DNA from: Lenzites betulinus
Lineage: Eukaryota > Basidiomycota > Agaricomycetes > Polyporales > Polyporaceae
Assembly (NCBI GenBank): GCA_022264855.1
Contig: JABYQU010000022.1
Coordinates: 248,001 to 312,000 of the forward strand
DNA length: 64,000 bases
Reading direction: 5' to 3'
In this document: positions 24,301-37,800 of the stretch, piece by piece
Position numbering within the stretch: position 1 is the stretch's first letter
Layout of the letters: each line of letters begins with the position of its first letter
Translations under genes and position numbers: made by a program
Notes under the pieces: generated by a model
What the model was told of the DNA's origin: nothing
What the model saw: the letters and a program-made list of their open reading frames with translations, nothing else
Database searches by the model: none

Positions 24301-25681
24301 CAAATACGCATACCGTCCGCGGCACCTGCCTATCGTGGCGTCAACACGAGCTATCGACCCACGCACGCACGAACACGTCCGATGGAACTCGTCCCCTCGG
24401 CGGGCACAGGAGAGGCCCTGCATCACCCCACGAAGCCTCCGCGCGCACGGTTCGCAAGCACGCTCTAGCAGCGTCTGATCCCCCGTCTGCGCGTTCCACG
24501 CCGCCCTCCGTCCGCCAGGCCACAGCCTCCCCTTCCCCCCAATCTGAGCGAGCGCAAATCGTCGTCGCGCACCCAGACCCAGCACCCACGACGTCAATAC
24601 CTGCGCCCCGTCTTCCCGTCACGCTCTTCGTGTTCGCAACATGCCGTGGCGTAGCTGTCGCCCGCGCGCAGCGTCACTCTCCGCACGCTCCCCCGTTTCT
24701 CGAACGCGCGACGCCAGTGCAGCGGATGCGCCCACGCAAACGGGGGTCCCACCGGCCCAAGCCGCAGGGCGTGAACCTTGTACTCTATTCCGCGGACGCA
24801 CGCACGCACTGGGTGCTGCCCGGGCACCCATGTACACAGCCCACTGCCGTACCCTGCGCGTCTTCCAAGCACCCTCCTTCTCCCAGGCAATCGCCGAGCA
24901 CGGTCCCAGCAGCAACACCAGCAGAAACATCGCTCATTCAGCCCAGTCACTCGCCTCGGCTCGCGCGGCAGAGCACGTTTCCCTCCCGGGCGTGACGGTG
25001 CAGACGTCTTCGGATATCTAGCTACCTGCACATCCTGCATATCCACACGCCCACGCTCATCTCCCGCAAATGACAGCCCCTGCCCGCGCTTCCCGTGCGC
25101 CCTGCATCCGCCGTCCATCTGCATCAGCCCTCGTCCCGTCACGAAGTGACCAGGTGAAGGGCCGCGAGGGCTTCGGTCTCCGTCCCAAGCCCCAACGCAC
25201 GACGACGCATACCTCGACGAGCGTGTGAGCGAGCCCGCACCCACGCCCCGTCCACCCATGCGCGGACGGTGCGCGGCGTCCCGGCGTCACGCCCCGCCAA
25301 ACTCCCAAGCTGCAAGTTCCCACCGCCATGCCCATCCACATGCGCTCCCAAACGCTCCTCCCAAACACCTAATCCTGTCTGATGACGGTGCGAACGGCGC
25401 GCCCCCCAGAACGCGAAGCCCCCGGCCATTACTCTCCACCCGCCCGCGTCCAATCGTGCGCTGGGCCGCTGATTCTCGCAGCGCTGCTCCGGCTGGGGCC
25501 CACCTGCCCCTCCACCCATCCACTCGCCCGCACTTTCCTCACTCCCTTCCCTTCTCCTTCCTTCCCCTCCCCTCCCCTCCCAAGTCCCGGCCGGGCGGCA
25601 CCCCGGTCAGAAGCCAGAATCCTCAAAGCGTCAAACCTAGCTCAGACTCAGGCCGCCCCCACGCACTGGCAGCGCACACCC

Positions 25682-25705
25682 CAATCCAAATCCAAATCCA
25701 AATCC
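25682..25705. repeat. Hexanucleotide microsatellite (CAAATC)n
   Basis: Four near-perfect copies of the CAAATC unit lie in noncoding desert sequence. Confidence 0.85.
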
Positions 25706-27735
25706 GCACGCACGCCGCCGCCAAATCCGGCTCGCAGCGCGCGTGACCACTTGCAGCCCCTCGCTCGCGTCCAGCCGTGCCCACAGCCTAAAGCAAAACC
25801 AAGCCCCATATCGCGATCCGATCCCGCCTGGCCGCCCCACCCTGTTAGACCCTGCTGCGTACGTGCATGGTGCACCGCGGCACACGCCGAGGCGAGGGCC
25901 CACGCCAGGCGGAAAACGCGTGTTCGTGGGCCCCGTGCGCACATGCATCACCCTCGCCCGTATTGGTCCTCTCGCTCTGCTCCTCCCGGGGGCTACCCTC
26001 TTTCCCCAGTGCGCGCAGGATCCGAGATTCTCGTTCTCGATCCTTCCGCGGGTCTTCGCTGTCCGCCGTGCGTCCAGACTCCAAAAGTACTTACAGGCAA
26101 GGTTTAAGGTTTCCGTGCGTCCGTGCGGCCTGCCAGTGCTTGCTACTGCGTGCGAGCCGCGCCAGGTTCGGGCGGGCGGCGGGCGCAGAGTGTATGTGCT
26201 GGGACGCCGTGCCCGGATGGGCAAGATGTCGCTACCAAGTGCACACAAGCCGTAAGTTGTCAGTCGTGACATTACCAGCATCAATAGCGATTATAGCAGT
26301 ATACGCCCCGCGCCATTCAACCACACCAGCCAGCCCATTCAGTCCGCCACGTCGGCCGGAAATACGTCGCGCATTCTCTGTATGTCGCCCCTGCCCCCCG
26401 CCTTCCTCCTCCTCCTTCCTCTCCCTTCCTCCTCCTTCTCCCTACTTCCTTATCCCTTCTGCGTTCTGCGTTCCACCCCCAAGTTCTCCCCGCGCCCGTG
26501 TCCACGGCAGATCGCAGGAGTCGTCAAGGCGGTGATGAGCATGGAACCGCGCTCGCCCTAGCTCGGTACGCGCACGAAGTCGGAAGCACGCCCGGTGCGA
26601 TATATTTACTGCAGAGGGCTCGCTCGCTTGCGCTTGCGCGTGCGCAGCACCGATCGATTGGAGACGCGTACGATGGGGGGTGCGATAATATGTTCTCGTA
26701 ATCACTCTTGTGCGCCGGTTACGATACATTCAATGCAATACAATACGATGGAAATCAAGATACACGACAACGGCCAGGGAGCAGGGAGACAGTCGGCACA
26801 AGGGCGTAATGATGTGCGGGCGTGGTGCCAGTCGCCCCGGCGACTTGCGCGGCGGAAGCCCAAGGTCCGCGACGGTCTCTCTGGCAGACAGAGGCCGCCG
26901 CGGGCGTACGTCCGGCGCAAGAAGACGAGGAAGACACTGGGAAATGAAGGGGCGGCAGCAACGTACGAACGAGGGAAGCGCGGGCACGGCGGATAGACAC
27001 AGACTCGGATCTAACGTGTAACATGCAACACGCCCCATCGCGCGGTCTAGCCTTGCACGCCCACCCACCAGCAGCTAGCAGGAGCCACGGAAAGCCATGT
27101 CGTAATGCACGACGATGAAGCTTCCGAAGTGCCATATCCAGCGCCACCCCGGGCGCAGTGCGCACATAGAGGCGGGGGGCAATCAGGCCTCAGGGCGAAG
27201 CCTGCTCGCGTTCCAGCGTCCCCGTCACCCGCCATCGACATCTTGCAACGCACCTGCAAACGCAACAGGTCCCGGGCAGAGATTCGTCGTATGCCCCGCG
27301 CATCTTCCTCCGCCGGCGAACACGTACAACGCGCACCCGGATGCGCCGATATGCCACAAACAGCAACGCGGGCCCGGCGCGCAGGACACACTGCGCGCGA
27401 ATTCGTCCAGACGCGAACGCGCCCTGTGCACGCAACGCCCCGGTATGGCGCGCGCATTGAGTGCAGCGGGTGGGACGGGTGGGAGCGGCGCTGAGCAATC
27501 CTGCCGTTCGCACGGGGCCATCGCGCTATTCAGTCGTCGCTGGGTGGGTATACCGGGAGCTGCGAGTGGGACGCGCCCTTCGAACGCCCCAAATGCATCC
27601 CTGCACGGCGCACATCCAGATATCCATATCCGCACGCAGCAGCACCCGGGCATTCTCCCGCCTTCGATCGAACGGCGCGTCAGGGCGGCGCACTGAGCCG
27701 TCGCGCTGGGCGTATTCCGACGCGACGCGAGCAAA

Positions 27736-27760
27736 TTTTGCGTTTGCGTTTGCATTTGCG
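27736..27760. repeat. Hexanucleotide microsatellite (TTTGCG)n
   Basis: About four copies of TTTGCG, one with a G-to-A change, lie in noncoding sequence. Confidence 0.8.
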
Positions 27761-29234
27761 AGCGAGCGGGAGAACGCGTTGAACGTGCGACGTGTGGCGA
27801 ATCCTAGGAGAGCTGTATTAGCGGCGACGCAGCTCGCGCTGTGCCTGAGCAATGTACGCGGCGTGGGTGGGAGGTGGTGGTGCCGGCGGGGGGCATTGTC
27901 GGAGCACCGCAAGGGTTCGTGGGATGGTGTTGGCGGGGTGACGGTTGCGTAAGCGGCGGGGTGCGCTATGTAGAGACACACCCTCACTCGCTCACTCATT
28001 CACTCACGCTGATCGTGCGGCGGCGGCGGCGAGCGAGAAGGCGCAGAGAGAGCGGCAAGCCCCGGGCGGGCCATGATCGCTATGTCGACCTTGTCGCCGT
28101 CCGCGGTGACCACGCCAGAGAGCCGAGCGAGCTCGCCACCATCTCCTGCTCGTCCCCTCGCACAGAAGATGCACGGCCCAGGCCTGGGCCCGCGACCGGG
28201 GACGAGGTGGCAGACTGGGCAGGCCTGGGCTGCAGCTAACGTACTGTGCCATATATGGCCGCGCATCACACCGGGCGCGGCAGGAGTGCGAGCAACGAGG
28301 CGCGCGACGCCCGCCCTTCCCAATCCGGCCGCTGAGTCGGTGCGGCCGCGTCGGGCGTGCAGAACGGGAAACAGGGCGCGCGGCGGCGCGAGTCAGCACG
28401 TCCGCTCTCGCCGGGCTCGCGGCTACTCACCGCGACTGCCAGCCGAGCTCGCTAACCGACCAGGGGCGCCGCATCTAGAGGGTCGCGTATCGCTCGATAT
28501 GATGCTGATGCGCACCCGCCCCCTCGTCATATATCGGCGCATTGTGCGCCCTTTCCAGACCGGGCAACATGACGGCCGATGACTATTGTAGCGCGAAAGC
28601 AGCGATATTGGCCGGGCAGGGCGGACGGGTTAGGCGCAGCGACGTGCAAGCGAAGGGACGTCGACGCTCGGTTAGGGCGGGCGACGGGCGCATCTGGATC
28701 AGCTTCGCGGCCGAGCACGGACGAGTGTGGTACGAGGCTCGCGTAGGATGCACGGTTCGATGGCGACGAGAGAAAGAGGAGGCTGCGCGCGGACCGCGAG
28801 GATCTCGTCGAGCGATGTGCATGAGAAAACCGCATATTGATAGAGTTCCGACCTGTGGCCCGCCGCTCTGCGTCCCCAGCAGGCCCGCACACGCGTATCT
28901 CATCCTGCGCTGCACGCACTCGCTAGACTGTGCGTGCGCACAGTGCAGCTGGGGCGCACGGCTGGGAGGGCGAGAGGGGGCCCAAGGGGACGGGAGGCAG
29001 CTGCTACGCGACGTCGAAGATCAGGGTGCGAGCGAGTGACGGAACCATATCAGGGCGTCGCCCATATCCGGATGCGCACTGTATCTGTGACTGTCTGTGA
29101 CTGGTCTGTGACTGCGCGTCTGTGTCGTCCAAAACGGGCTAGCGGGGAGAAAGCGAAAAATAATTAAAAGGGGGGATCTGGCTCTGGATCTGTACCAGAC
29201 TGCCGGTCGCTCGTCCTGTTCTCGGCCAGACGCC

Positions 29235-29241
29235 TTATAAG
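29235..29241 (+). promoter_or_regulatory. Candidate TATA element of the ECL1-type gene
   Basis: TTATAAG stands about 100 bp before the start codon. It is followed by a strongly C/T-rich leader (about 29,245-29,330), a usual arrangement for a fungal core promoter. An A/T-rich run at 29,155-29,166 is a second candidate. Confidence 0.4.
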
Positions 29242-29337
29242 TCCTGCCCTCTCCCCCTTCTCCTCTCCCGACGCCCTCCGCCGACATATCTGCCCTCTCC
29301 CCTCCCCGCCCCACTCCCCGCCACACAACACACGACC

Positions 29338-30307
29338 ATGGACGCCGTTGATTTGAGCTGGTGCTTGACCTGTGGATGTCACCTCGAGATGGTACGTCCC
29401 CGCCCCTTCGTCCCCCCGCTCCCCGCTAATCCCCCCGCAGGAGGGCGACTCCTCAGCGTACTGCTCTCCCGAGTGCCAACCAGAAGAGGTCTCCGCGCCC
29501 TCTGTCCTCCAACAATACCCTTCCTCCCAACGCACCTCCTCCTTCTTCAGCGATCACTCAGAGAGCATCTGCCACCACGAAGATTGCGCCTGGGAAGCCC
29601 CCTTCCCCCCATCCCCAGCACAATCATGGATCGGTCGCGGCAGCGCCGGTATCATGGTTTGGGCGCAGTCAGTACCCCTCGGTGCCCCCACCGGCGAGGT
29701 ATCCCGACCGAAACTCTGCATCCCCGCCCATGGCAAGCCCTCCCTCTACGTTACCCATACCCAATCATCCCCCGCCGAGCCTTCTCGCCCAATCCTCACG
29801 CCCCAACAATCTCTCCCCTCCCTCTCCCGCGACTCGTCTTCTCTCGTCTCCGCAAGCGTCGTTTCCCTCACCACCGGCTCGTCTTCCTACTCTCTCGCGA
29901 CGCCCGCAACAGGCTCAGTCGTCGGCTCACTTGCGGCCTTCGACTGCCCACGCCCTTTGGGCGGAAAGCCCGGTCTCTTCAGCGGCCTCAAGGCGCAGCT
30001 CCGGACCTTGGGCACAACAACCCACAAGGAGAAGCAGCGGTCAAGCACGGTCACCCGTCGCGACGCGGACTCCGACGCGGCCGCCAACCGCGTACAGAAA
30101 ACCCGCCGGGCAGCCTCGCCCGTCTCGCTCTACCACATGCCAGAGCAGTTCCTCCCGCCGAAGCGGAAGGAGGCACCACTGCGGACGACTTCGACGAAGG
30201 AAAACGCGCACCCCCCATCGGCGGCGAGCAAACGTGCACCGACAGCGGCTGAGGAGCACCCCGCGTTCCGCGCACGCGGCCGCAAGCCCTCCCGCCTCGC
30301 GTCATGA
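29338..30307 (+). CDS. ECL1/life-span-regulatory-factor-like zinc-binding protein
   Basis: Two exons (29338-29391 and 29441-30307) give 306 residues. The N-terminus carries the family signature split by the intron: DLSWCLTCGCHLE in exon 1, then GDSSAYCSPEC in exon 2. This is a C-x2-C plus C-x3-C zinc site, as in Ecl1/2/3 proteins, which in fission yeast promote stress resistance and chronological life span. The rest is a disordered Ser/Pro/Thr-rich tail with a basic end (SKRAP, RGRKPSRLAS) that could serve nuclear import. The protein is far longer than fission-yeast Ecl1, as is common in basidiomycete members. Its neighbours give no functional hint: it stands alone in a gene-poor region. The role is inferred from the short motif only. 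Confidence 0.78.
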
Positions 30308-31426
30308 TCGCCTCGATCGCCCTCCGCGCGTTTCCCTCGCCTCGCCTACATCGTTCATAGACGACGTGCCCGCCCGCACGTCTTGTACAGTATTTATCAT
30401 CCGCATTGCTCTCCGCTTTCTCCTGCTCTCGCCACTGGGATTGGCAAATAAGGAACCCAATCCCCCCGCCGGCCGGTCCCGCCCCCGCGGCGATCGCCCC
30501 GAGGTCTCACCACCCCCATCCACCCCGCAAGCGTGTGCGCTCACACCCATCACCTCTTCACCCTCCCTGCCGGCACATGGACCTCGAAAAGATAGCGCAC
30601 GCGCTCGCCGCGTCTTGCCTCGTTTCCCTCGCACACGGACTTGCACATAGCTCACACATCATCCATCAATGCATCCCTAGTCTAGTACCCCTCGCACCCC
30701 CCACTCGCTCGTCTTGTCGCCCCTGCCCCGCTTCCCCGCCGCATACCACCCATCCTTCGTTCACGTCTCCCCACCGCACGCTTCTCCCCTGCCCCACTCG
30801 TTGCCTCCCTCACGCATGCAAAATCCCCACCGTCAGATACCTCTTCCCCCATTTCTTCCATGCCGCCTTTCGCCCATGCCGCCCGCGCCTCGGCGGACGC
30901 CCGCCCGGTCCGATTCCCTGCTGCTTGTCCGCTCCGCTCCTAGTTCTAGTGTGATGACGTTCCTCCGCTCCGAGCCCGCACGCCGTGCGCGCGCGGGCGT
31001 AACGACCTTCCCTCCATTCCCATTCCCCTTCTGCTCACCCTCATCATCGTCACGTATGGCTCTCCCACTCGCTGCTTGCCTACCTACCTCTACCTACCTA
31101 CCACCACCGCCTGACACACTGCTCGCCCGCGTACGCGCGGGATGTACGCTACATGTACTACGGTATACGCCTCTAGATGCGCACGCATAGATATCCCGCA
31201 TACATGCTTGTCCGCATATCTCACCCGCTGCGTGCCGTCGAGTGTGTCAATGAGCGAACGCGTGAACGCCGGTCAGTCGATCGGTGAATCAAGGATAAAC
31301 ATAAACATGAACAATTGAATGTCGACGTCGAGTTCCGAGCTCCGAGGGCCCTGCACGACGTACGAAGGGTCGAGACCGTGCGCAGGCAGACCTGTCCGTC
31401 CCGAGCGAAGGACGCCGTTGTCAGGC

Positions 31427-31799
31427 CACTCAATTCTGTTTTTTTATTCTCACTTTATTCACACGGACCTCGGCTAAGGACGTTCGTTGAGGTCATACCT
31501 TCCGTATATGCTCAAGCTTACTAATTGATGATGGGGACGAGCAAACAGCAGCAAGCGGGCTTCGCAGCACAAAGGATCCGGCGTCATACTTCATATGAGA
31601 GCGAATCCTTCCCAGATTTCAACTGGCCCTTTATAGAGTTGAAGTATAGCTGTGTGGTAAGTTTCAAGGCAGAAAGGGAGCGAATGGATGAGGGAGACGT
31701 ATGTTTGCATGATCTGCTCTCCGCCACAGGTAGAACAGCCTCGCACCCTTAGCCGAGGCCCGTGTGAATAAAGTGAGAATAAAAAAACAGAATTGAGTG
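31427..31799. mobile_element. Short element with 53-bp terminal inverted repeats (MITE-like)
   Basis: The left arm (31427-31479) and right arm (31747-31799) are reverse complements, differing at one position (A versus G after CACACGG). They include a T7/A7 run. The 267-bp centre is less GC-rich than the surroundings and encodes nothing recognisable. Terminal inverted repeats, small size and lack of coding fit a miniature inverted-repeat element. I see no clear target-site duplication (flanks CAGGC and CGCTG), so an old insertion or a locally made fold-back sequence is also possible. Confidence 0.65.
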
Positions 31800-32513
31800 C
31801 GCTGTGTGTTCGCCGGACCCCGCACCGCTTGACAGCGCTTCCCCACACAGTGACACAGCGCACCGTCCCCTCGCCCCGCACGCGTGCGGCCTCTGTCACT
31901 GTCCCTCGGGCCTCGGGCTCAAACACTTGCACATGCGTTTCAGCACACTTCTGGCGTCCCGTGTAGAATGCACAATGTACGGTATGTAACTGTACGTGTG
32001 GCGTCAGAACTCGTCACGATCGTCCGTCTGCGCTCGTCCAGCAGAACCCTCGACCGCAAACCGCACTTCTTCGCCCTCGCTCGCTCGTATCAGCATCACT
32101 CTTCAAACTCGAACCCGAGCGCAGGCTTCATCTTCGCGCAATCGTGTTTCACAAAATCGAACAAACCAACGGCAGCCCCACCGAACGTGCGCGGGAGAGC
32201 CCCTAGCCATAGCCTCAGAAGCTTGGCCAGCCGCGTAAATCATAGCCTCTTCGTTGAGTCGCTCGTACGTACGCACACGCACCCCAATCGAACAACCGAA
32301 CGCGAAGTAAGTCGTCATCCGCCCAGCCCCCGCACCCCGCATCACTTCGACACACATCTCCCACCGCGGCCGCGTTCGACGCTCGAGGAACGGGCGAGTG
32401 CCCGACATCCGGTACCCGACGGGCGTGCGCACGGTGCGTGCCCTTCTCCCGCTTTCGAATCCGTTCCCACCGCCCAACGCTCTGTGCCGCCGGCAGGGCG
32501 TGCGCTCACGGTG

Positions 32514-32540
32514 GGTATTGATATTGGTATTGGTATTGGG
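32514..32540. repeat. Hexanucleotide microsatellite (GGTATT)n
   Basis: About four copies of GGTATT with one A substitution, noncoding. Confidence 0.8.
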
Positions 32541-33520
32541 GTGCGTCGAGATCGGGCGTGCGTGCGTTCTGTCAGCGCCGACATACGACGTATGACATAC
32601 GCTCTTCAGACTTCCGTGCTAAGCAGCCGTCACCACTAGTACTAGCCTGAGCACGGCTCCGGAACACGACGCTGACCTGGTGCGCACCCTCCGTGCGTAC
32701 CCGTCCGTCAGCAACCGCGCCATTCCCAACGGGGCGGGGCCACCACGGCGGTGGCTACCGTGCGCACGCTGAGAAAGAGGGCGACCGTGCCCTCGGCCGG
32801 CACCTCCTCAGGGGTACGGCCGCACGTACGGCAGCGTCCTGTGCCCACACCCTCACCCAGACTGTCCACAGCGCTGGGTCGATCACTCACTCACCCGCTC
32901 CTCCGTCCGTCTGTCCCCAGGCCTCCTCCGTGTGCAACGTGCACCGTGCGCCTCCTATAGCCACCCGCCTGCGGAGAGCCTAAATCTCTGGGCACCCGGA
33001 GGGTCCCCCGAGCGCACTGCGCCCGCTCACCTCCCTCCGTCACTCAGTCACTCACTTTCGCTCTCTCGCCCCGTCCGTGTATCCGAGAGCCCGGGGGGTA
33101 TGTCATCACGCGCATGCGTATCACCCCAACAGCACGTCGCCAGCCTAGCGCACGCCATGCCCAGTTCTCGCGAGCCCGCGCAGCTGCTCAGCTGCCCCGC
33201 ACGCGAACGCTTCGCGTTCCCAGCGCCCGCGCCCCCGGGCCCTCCACCCGTTCTCCGTTCTCCCGTTCTCCCGAGGCTCGATCCGCTGAGGCCTCAGTAC
33301 TCAGTTACTGCGCGCGCGGACGGCCCATGACGCTGCGTGCGTCCCTGGGCCAGCCCCGGATGATGTCGAGCTGATAGAACCTACACCGTATACCGTATTA
33401 ACGTTCGCCAGGCCCGCCGGCCGTCCTGGCCCAGACCTCGCGTTCGGGCCCACTCGTCCCAGGATCGTCCGAGCGAACGCTGCACTGGCACTGGTGCAAT
33501 CCGTGCTCGAGCTGGGCAAT

Positions 33521-33538
33521 GGCCACGGCCACGGCCAC
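33521..33538. repeat. Hexanucleotide microsatellite (GGCCAC)3
   Basis: Three perfect tandem copies of GGCCAC in noncoding sequence. Confidence 0.8.
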
Positions 33539-34798
33539 GCTCGAGCCTCGAGCGCGAGCCTCCGCCCAGGTCCCCCAGGCCTCAGGCCGCAGCGTTCAAC
33601 GTCTGCCGGGTCGCCGAGCGTCCAGGCCCGTGCTCACGTACACCCGTACACCAGCCCCTACTAACCACACCGCGCCAAGCGGCAAGTACGATACGCACTG
33701 CGAAACAACAACAACAACAGACCCGCCCGCGCGTTCCCTCCTTCCCCATCCGCGCGGTCGCCAAGCGACGCGCGTCGATCCTCCCCCGCCCGCGCCCTCC
33801 CGCGTCGAGGCTCGCGCATCTGCATCAGCCCGTGCGCATCGGAGCAGCGAGGAGGGCCAGCGGCGGGCCCGCACGCCCCGTTCAGGAGCGTATTGCCCGC
33901 GCGCGCCCTTGATGTCGATCACTCGCGCGATCGCCCGCCCCCGCTTGCCCGCTTTGCACGGCGCACAGTAGTACTGCGATAAATATCAATAAATCCCCGT
34001 ACATGCCCGTAATTATTCCGCGCGTATTCCCCGCGCTACACCACCGCTGCACCAAGGCAGCGCGCACACAAATCATCGGGTGCGGACGCGCACTTGGGCA
34101 CGCGCAGAACCACAGTGAGCACCAAATTTTATTTCACCAGCCCGAAGTGCTACCCGCGCGTATCCAAGAACGACGCGCACGGCGCACAGCGCGCCGCGCT
34201 CCCGCGCACGCCTTGAGGTCGTTTGTTTGCGCGAGTGGCGCTCCGTTACTACGATCGCCGCCGCGGCGCGCGTCGTCACCAACAATGGACAATAATCTGA
34301 AATCATCATCGCGAGCCCGCGCCTCGAGGCGGCTCGGGATGCGCCAGGCACGCCGCGTGTCCTCCCGCGCGCGCGCACCCACAATAATCGCTGCTCATCC
34401 GGTGTACAACCTGGATGGTGGGCGGCGCTGACGACGCTCGATAATAACAGACTGAGACGGTCGTGGGCGGACACCTGAAGGCGGCGGCCGTGGCGCGAGC
34501 TGCAAGGGTCGCGCGGGCGGCAGCGGGACGCGCGCGTTTCGCAGATCGCGCGCGGCTACCTGCAACAGTCGTACACACACTTGCCGCCGTCATGTCGTCA
34601 ACGGTCTGTCTGCGCTCATGATCTTCAGGACGCCAACGGCGGGGCATCCGTTCCTGCGCAGCCTGATAGCGAATCGACGGAACAGCCAACGACTCGATGA
34701 CATACCGACACTCCTTAATGAGCTCTCGCCCTAAGAGCACTAGAGCTAGCGGCTGCATCACTCGGTGCGCCACGCGCGGGCGCAAGGCACCGCGACCA

Positions 34799-34821
34799 GA
34801 GCCTGAGCCTGAGCCTGAGCC
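34799..34821. repeat. Hexanucleotide microsatellite (GCCTGA)n
   Basis: Three full copies of GCCTGA plus a partial fourth, noncoding. Confidence 0.8.
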
Positions 34822-37800
34822 AACGCCTGAGCTTCATTGCATCCATTCACTCGCCCTCCCATCCCGCGCGAACCTAGATCAAAGCCTAACCACGTCCCGG
34901 CAGGCCTCCTGCCACGCCCATCCTCCAGCGCGCGCGTCCTCCGTCCCGTGGCCAGCCACGCCACGCGCAGAAGCGCACCTTCGGACCAGAGGACCCGCCC
35001 TCCGAGCGCACCCCGTTCCTCCGCGCCTCCGCGCCGCTTCGTGCCCCTCTTCCACCCGCGTCCCCGCCCTTCTTGGGTTCGGCCCCACCGCGCCCTCGCA
35101 CGCGCGCCCTCCTCTGCTCCATTTGTAGCTCTCGACCGAGCACCGCGTCGTGCTCGTGGAGCGCGACGCCGCCGGATGCGAATTATGTACGTGCGCACGC
35201 ATTGCTTCCCGGTTCCAAGAGGTAATGAGACTCGAGGCACGCATCATCACCTCCCGCGCTCGCTTGCACGAAGCTGCGTCCCGTGCCCCGCGCATGCCCA
35301 CCCGTCATCCGAGCCCTTCGCACCCGCCGCCGTGCTTCGTGCTTCGCCGCCTCCGGTGCGACTCGCCCTCGCCCTCACGCTCGCCATCGTAGACCCTGCC
35401 TGGGCCAGACGCGACGCGACAGAACTCAACCCTGTCCCCTCGCCATCGCGCGCGCGAGTTTGAATTTCGTCCGCGCACATCTTAAGCTCTAACTTTGGGG
35501 GCTTTCAGTTTCGCGATCTGGACGTGCGTGCGCCATGTCTGGCAGGCTTCGAGGTATGATAATGTAGGGTTGCCGCCCCGGGCGATTGCCCACGTCCGTA
35601 CTTCGAGGCCCTTCGCACTCGCGCTTCGCCCGACCCCGATCCCGACGCCCGCTCCGACATCCGAGGGAAGGGTGGAGAGCTCGCGCTCTCGACGACCGAA
35701 GGGTGGCATTGGCTCGTCTTTGGCGCGTCACGCCCTTCTCACTTCCCAGCGTTCCCATTCGCACCCCCCGTTCGCTTGCAGCTGCCTTCGCCACGTCAAT
35801 TACTGATACAGCCAACGCTGCTGCTGCGATGACGCACGCACTCCCTCCCAGTCGCACGCGCCTGCGCAGGGCCCGCGAGGCTGGCGCATCCCCATCGCCG
35901 TCTAGCGAAAGACGTGCGAGCAGGCAACCATTCCGATCCGCTGTCGCCCTCGCCAGCCCGGCGTTTGACGACGGCGTGCACGCGCATCTATAGGCGCGGC
36001 GGCGCACCCCCGGAACGACGCCCTGGCGGATCGCTCAGCGCTGTCGTCGAGGATCGCGTGGCGCACGGCGCACACCCGCAGTACGTATATTTATATCTCT
36101 ACAGCTATAGCTACGCACGCGCGGCCAATATTGGCACGATAATCGACGCGTACGTGCTTGAAACTCGACGTGCAGCGGGCATGAGTGTGTGACGAGCTGC
36201 ACGCCTCCGCGGACGCCCGGCGATGCTGTCACCAGCCGGCGCGCCTTCACGCTGCGATTCACGATGAATCGACGATTGGGCTGACGTCCGTGCTCGGGCC
36301 CCCGTTCGCACGGCGGGCGAGCGAAGGACGGGGATGCCGTGAGCGGACGCTTCTAGCTCGCTCGGCTGTGCGTGTGCTGGCCCTAGCACGCACGGGCGAT
36401 TGGCGGGCTGGCGGGCTGCACTAATTGTGATTGGGAGCATGTTCGTCGACGTCACCGTTCCCGCAGGCTTTGATATTGATAGCGGTGGAAGAGAACTGCG
36501 GCCGTGGGGGATGACTGGGACTCTGTGAATGGATGGGATGTGGCGGATGCGTGGAAGCACCCGCCGTGTTGTGAAAATTTCCGATTTGCCCTGCCGAATT
36601 CCCGGGAGGAGGGGCGCGCGCGCCGTGCTGCGCTGAAACGACGGGAAGAGCACTGCGGTCGACCCGGACGTGCTGGCAGGCAGGAGGTGGATGGTAGGAA
36701 AGCCAAGTCCGGCCCATATCGAGCGACGACGCGAACTCGGGCTCCACCACGACGACAGTCACGCCGTGAATAAGGATGGCAGGTTACCACAAGCAGCCAG
36801 CGCGCGCGCAGCGGGACGCCTGCACCCACATTTAATTTTGAGCAGGGCCGATCGCGTTGTTATTCGGGGGAGGCGTGACACCCGCCTCGGACGCCAAGGG
36901 CCCACTGCACCGCGCGCGTCGCCTGCCCAGCCAGGGCTGCCCGCGCAAGTTCCGCCCGTCCACCATGCAAGCAGAGCACGTCTGGCCCGAGAAAGGGGGC
37001 ATCGGACGAAGAGGCAAAACGCGCGGGCAGTGAACGGCGGTCAGCTGCGACCATTGCACGGGCGTCTGCGCGTCATCCTAGCCCACAACGACGCCGCGCT
37101 GATTGGCGCCGAAACCCCGCAGTGGGGCACGCGAGAGCCACGCGGGCCACGCGCCGAGTCACCCCGCGCTCGTCCGTTTCGGCGAATGTATGGGACGCCA
37201 CGTCGGGCGTCGAGCGCCCGCCCCTCCCGCGCCCGGTTCGACGGCGGGGGTTCGTGTTTCGTCCCCCAATGCATCCGCGGGCGTGTGCCCCTGCTCCACT
37301 GCGTCCATCTCCGCCTGACTCAGCTCCTCCTACCCGCTGCGCGCCATCCCCGAGGGGCGCACATTGCTAGCAAAACCACACTGACTAACGCCCCAGGGAC
37401 TGCTGCCCAAGCAGCCCGCCGACCGACATTACCGCGCCGCATCAGCAAGCCGTGCATCCCCGCAGCCGCTCGGCCACCTCACCTCGTCGTCGCCAGGGCC
37501 GCGTTCGAAAACCCGGCCCTCCCACCGCGCGCCCAGAGTCCCCAGACAGGCTGCGCTATTCCAAGCCCGTCCCCGACTTCGCACAGCGCACGTTTCGCCC
37601 TCCGCGAACGGCCCGCAGAGCACAGAATCACGGCGCGGCCTCGCGCGCCGCCGCCTTCCCTTTCCTGGCCGTCTCGCACCGCGCCCTTTCCCCATCCGCG
37701 CCTGCCCAATGACTCTCCCCTCTCCGGATCTCAACAGTGACGACCCCACCGAATATATCCCCCCGAATATTCAGCTGATATTTCTTTTGGGGGCTTATCG

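Larger units (their letters stand above)
21372..29337. other. Gene desert 1 (GC/CpG-rich, no supportable gene)
   Basis: Nearly 8 kb without a recognisable gene on either strand. Long open frames occur in up to five frames at once (for example 22650-21166 minus, 494 codons). Their products are rich in Arg, Ala, Pro, His and Cys with no domain, which is what CpG-rich noncoding DNA gives. It contains polypyrimidine tracts (about 25,540-25,595 and 26,395-26,460) and short tandem repeats at 25,682-25,705 and 27,736-27,760. It may be upstream regulatory sequence for the ECL1-type gene, or may host noncoding transcripts; the sequence alone does not decide. Confidence 0.5.

Noticed and set aside
36670..37740. 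356-codon open frame on the plus strand
   Set aside because: Composition-driven Arg/Pro/Ala/His product without hydrophobic core, motif or splice support; competing frames are open on the other strand.
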